Source of the DNA: Stereum hirsutum FP-91666 SS1
Taxonomy: Eukaryota > Basidiomycota > Agaricomycetes > Russulales > Stereaceae
Direction: 5' to 3'
Assembly (NCBI RefSeq): GCF_000264905.1
Contig: NW_006763140.1
Location: forward strand, 971,575 to 1,035,574
Length of the DNA: 64,000 nucleotides
The notes beneath the pieces were generated by a model that was not told the origin of the DNA, did not search any database, and was given only the letters and a program-made list of their open reading frames with translations. This document shows positions 60,576 through 64,000 of the stretch, one piece after another (the stretch's first letter is position 1; each line of letters starts with the position of its first letter). The position numbers and the translations under genes were made by a program.

Positions 60576-63500
60576 ATGACTTTCGAGCCCAACTCCTCTA
60601 ACTCCAACGACTCGACTTCACCTCCTAACCTCCTTTCGAAAGGTCATAATAGCCCTACGTTCTGTCCTCCGCCCACCGACGGGACGTTATGTCTCCCTGA
60701 GCTCTTCGAGTTCCATGCACAACACAGCCCGGAGCACCCATTGTTTGTGTACGCAGATAGTACAGCTCGATCTCTCGACGGTAAGGACGATCATACCGGT
60801 GATTTGGATGCCCAAATAAGGACCATCAAGTATCCCGAGGCTTGGCGTATGATTCTCAGAGCTGCCAGGATCGTCCAAGGCCACTACGCAAGGTTCGAGG
60901 ACAAGTATGCGCTGCAGGATCGAAGTCTTGGAGTCTACGGCATGCCACAAGATGTTCCGCCTACTATTGGGATACTAGCGAACGCAGGTCGGGCTTCGTT
61001 CTCATCTCGTCTTTCTGTACGAAAGACACTGACACTGTTTCGCCATATGATATCCAGACTCGATCAGTTTCTTCTGCACCATCGTTGGCGCTATGCGCCT
61101 CGGCCTCACCCCCTTCCCACTCTCCATCCGTAACTCATCTGTCGCCGTAGCCCATCTCATCAAGAAGACACAACTTCTTCAGGTGTTTGTTTCGCCGGAT
61201 CCGGCTATGCAGAGGCTCTTTGCCCAAGCGAGTGAGATTCTGAAGAAGGACGGTATTGACGTTGAGAAACTGGATATGATTCAGTTCGAAGACTTGCAGG
61301 ATAAGCTTGAAGGTACTGGGGCTGATGATGTGGCGAGGCTGACGGAGGAGCTGAAGCTACAGAAGTTAAATACGGATGCTACGGCGGTCATAATCCATTC
61401 TTCTGGTATGTAAAGTCATTTATGTCACCAACGTCAAATCGTACTTACCATCTAGTCTGTTAGGCACGACTTCTTTCCCCAAGGCCGTGTACCTCCCGTA
61501 CGGGGTGATAGCGCAATCATGGTGCAAGGATCCTTGTATGTATAGGTTTCCAACGTTTCCATTTTGTGAATCGCGCTCACGAGTGCTTTATTCCTTTTTT
61601 AGATTACTGGCAGCGCAACATGTGTGGTACAGTAATGGCTCTGCACGCATGTCCTCTTTTCCGTGCGTCTGCTTTCTTATTTCTGCGGTATGGGCCACAC
61701 GCCCATGTAATGCATATCGGCTCAATGAATGTCTTATTTTGCAGACGGCATGGGTATGGTCAGCATCTTCTGGACTGTAAGTCATCTATCTAGTTTTATA
61801 TTCATTTCTCAACCAAGAGTCTCAATGATACCCTGCCCGACAGTGCGTGTCTGGCATTGTCATGGCAGTCTTCAAGCCTGCTTCGCCACCGACCATCCCC
61901 ACTCCGGAAACATACATGACGGATATCATCAGAACGAAGAGCGAGGCTGTATTCTGCGTTCCTTCGTTCATTGAGGTATGACACAACCGTTACCAACACG
62001 CTTCCAGAAGCCAATACATCGACTGATTATTGTTTTTTTTTCCTACCAAGGCTTGGGCCCAAGATATGTCTAATTTCAGAGCTATGAAGTCAGTGCACAC
62101 GATCGTGAGCGTCCTTATTTAATACAAAGGTACCTTTGCGGATGGGTGTAACTTTGATACTGCCGAAATTAGACTTTCAGCGGTGCTCCCATGGAAAAAT
62201 CTGTTGGTGACGAGATTGTCAAGTCTGGGCTTGACTTGTACGCCAACTTTGGATTGTACGTTTCTTCTGCTCCTTCTTTTGTCACGCATCTGGATCTGAA
62301 CTAGACACTCATCTGGTGTGGTCATCCTGCAGAACGGAAACAGGGTACATCAATATGTGTTTACCGTCGGAACGTTCGAATATCGATACCTGGGAATGGT
62401 TCGAATTCTCCCCGCGAGTGGAGATCGAGCTCTTACCGCAGGAAGAAGATCCTGAAGGAGGTGGTGATGTGTTCGAGCTGTGCCTCATCGTTCGTCCCTT
62501 TCCTCTGTCATATTTCTCTCCCTTGTCCGCGATAAAGATCTGGTTCTCATCCCTTCGTTGATTACAGAAAAAGGCTACTAGCGGATTGGCCGTGATCAAT
62601 GCTTCGTCAAGTGATGGGAGACCTATGTACCGGACTTCCGATCTTATACAGCGGCATCCGACGTATCCACAGAAATGGAGGGTTTACGGTAGGGCGGACG
62701 ATCAGATAATGTTGTCCACTGGCGAGAAGGTATATGCATTTCCCTCCGCTCCTTCATGGCACATAACCGTTCATTCTAACCGACTATTCGTGCTCTTCGC
62801 AGACTAATCCCGGACCACTCGGTAAGTGCTCGTCTCACGAAACGTTGGAATCTACGACTTCATATTGATTATGTATTCTTTTATTTCTCCTTTGACTTAG
62901 AGTCGATCCTATTTCAAGATCCTCATGTGGCAGCAGCCATCATGTTTGGAAGGGGTCAGATCCAGAACGGTGTTTTGGTGCATCCAGTGCCAGAGTATGA
63001 ATTTGACCCGACAGACGAGAAGAAACTTATCGAATTCCGTAACCTTATCTGGTAAAGTGAAATCATTGACCTCTGTGGCATACCATACTAACAAGCTGGG
63101 CACGTCGCGGAACACAGGCCTACCGTCGAGAAGATGAATAAGTTTGCTCCCGCACATTCCAAATTATTCAAAGAGGTTGGCGCAGCTTCGTGGTCACAAA
63201 CCTAGCCCGTACTTACTCTCAGTTTGCAGATGATTATCGTATCTATACCCTCGAAGCCCTTCGAGTACAATTCCAAGGGTAACCCCAGACGCCACTTCAT
63301 AATCAACATGTACGAGCCCGAAATACAAGCTTTATACGCCACAATCAAAGAATCGACTCAGCCGGACATCACTGTTCCCGAAAAATGGGATGGAGTCTCT
63401 GTGATGGAGTTCGTGAGGCGAGTAGTGACCAAGGTTATGGAGTTTGAGATATCGGATGATGCGGACTTGTTCCTGGAGGGATGCGATAGGTGCGTTGTTG

Positions 63501-64000
63501 AATCAATGAAGCATCTCATTTGTTAACTAATACGGTGTTGATAGTTTGAAGGCGACATACATTCGCAACACCATAATGCATGCAACCCGGCAGCCATTGG
63601 CCCAAGCAGGCTCGAGCGCCCGACTTCCATACAACTTCGTCTATGCCAATTCGACCATCTCCGCCCTCTCCTCCTTCGTCATGTCTCTCTTTGGTACTAA
63701 CGTCGGGGAGGATTCCGCCAGCCAAAGCGAGCGCGAAGCAAAGGGAATGGTCTCCATGGTCGAGAAGTACAGCTCTGAGTTACCCATGCATAATCCTGGC
63801 GGCGCACCGGCCGCGAAGACAGTCGACGAAATCGTGCTCGTTTCTGGGACCTCTGGACGACTCGGCGCCCATCTTTTGGCACAGTTACTTGCAAGGCCTT
63901 CGGTGGCGAAGGTGTATGCCGTGAACCGTCCGTCTCCAGGGGGTGCTCTGGCTAGGCAGAGAAGTATCTTTGAGAACTGGGAGCTGGATACGAAGCTGCT
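60576..64000 (+). CDS. Adenylate-forming reductase, A-T-R type (gene 2, truncated by window end)
   Basis: Tandem paralog of the gene at 54901 with the same exon order. Most motifs are kept: [76 protein letters not shown] (Ser codon again split, intron 63490-63544) and [15 protein letters not shown]. One difference: the segment after PKAVYL reads PYGVIAQSW instead of SHRVIAQSW, so the His that usually follows in this core is missing. The reading frame stays open to the window edge inside the R domain ([20 protein letters not shown]). Completeness beyond 64000 is unknown. The N-terminus differs from gene 1 by an Asn/Ser-rich insert. Confidence 0.87.

Larger units (their letters stand above)
54400..64000 (+). 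repeat. Tandem segmental duplication of the A-T-R locus
   Basis: The unit of about 5.7 kb contains the upstream region, promoter and gene. Upstream parts share blocks such as GCAGAACCT.ATGTCGGCTTG near 54431 and 60116, and the TATA context. Exon and intron positions match. The second unit runs beyond the window. Confidence 0.75.

Overview
The window reads as nuclear DNA of a filamentous basidiomycete, most likely an Agaricomycete. Genes are dense and split by many short introns, mostly 50-75 bp with GT..AG ends. Several proteins belong to families expanded in mushrooms: P450s, adenylate-forming reductases, questin-oxidase-like and mpaB-like proteins, and zinc-finger/PARP-like proteins. All coordinates come from reading exons and splice sites by eye, so exon edges are good hypotheses rather than measured transcripts.

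Layout. 1-723: 3' end of a membrane protein gene (+). 1582-4020: P450 (+). 4752-6134: short-chain dehydrogenase (-). 6807-8773: questin-oxidase-like protein (-). About 8.8-13.4 kb: gene-poor stretch with simple repeats and a possible inverted-repeat pair. 13445-14325: EMC8/9 (+). 15007-18296: protein with five dsRBD-like modules (-). 19040-20454: F-box-like protein (+). 20859-24939: TTC7/Ypp1 protein (-). 25357-26845: tafazzin (+). 28016-29652: membrane-anchored short-chain dehydrogenase (+). 30228-32813: Ca2+/H+ exchanger (-). 33716-34709: secreted Ser/Thr-rich protein with an unresolved exon junction (+). 35568-36569: AT-hook protein (+). 37411-38704: phytanoyl-CoA dioxygenase family (+). 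39490-41569: mpaB-like ER oxygenase (+). 42975-45430: second P450, paralogous to the first (+). 45681-47412 and 47867-49587: tandem zinc-finger/PARP-like genes (-). 49971-51494: FSP1/AIFM2-like NAD(P)H oxidoreductase (-). 51.5-54.9 kb: gene-poor. 54901-59518 and 60576-end: tandem adenylate-forming reductases of A-T-R type (+), the second cut by the window edge.

How the genes may work together. Conserved housekeeping genes (EMC8, TTC7, tafazzin, CAX) occupy the middle. Around them lie ten genes for oxidative or reductive tailoring: two P450s, two SDRs, a questin-oxidase-like enzyme, a PhyH dioxygenase, an mpaB-like oxygenase, an FSP1-like reductase and two carboxylate-reducing A-T-R enzymes. 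This is compatible with specialised metabolism, but no polyketide synthase, terpene cyclase or canonical NRPS is visible, so a single biosynthetic cluster is not proven. The most distinctive items are the tandem C2H2/C4 zinc-finger PARP-like genes with intact H-Y-E residues, the five-module dsRBD-like protein, and the 5.7-kb tandem duplication of the A-T-R gene with its promoter.
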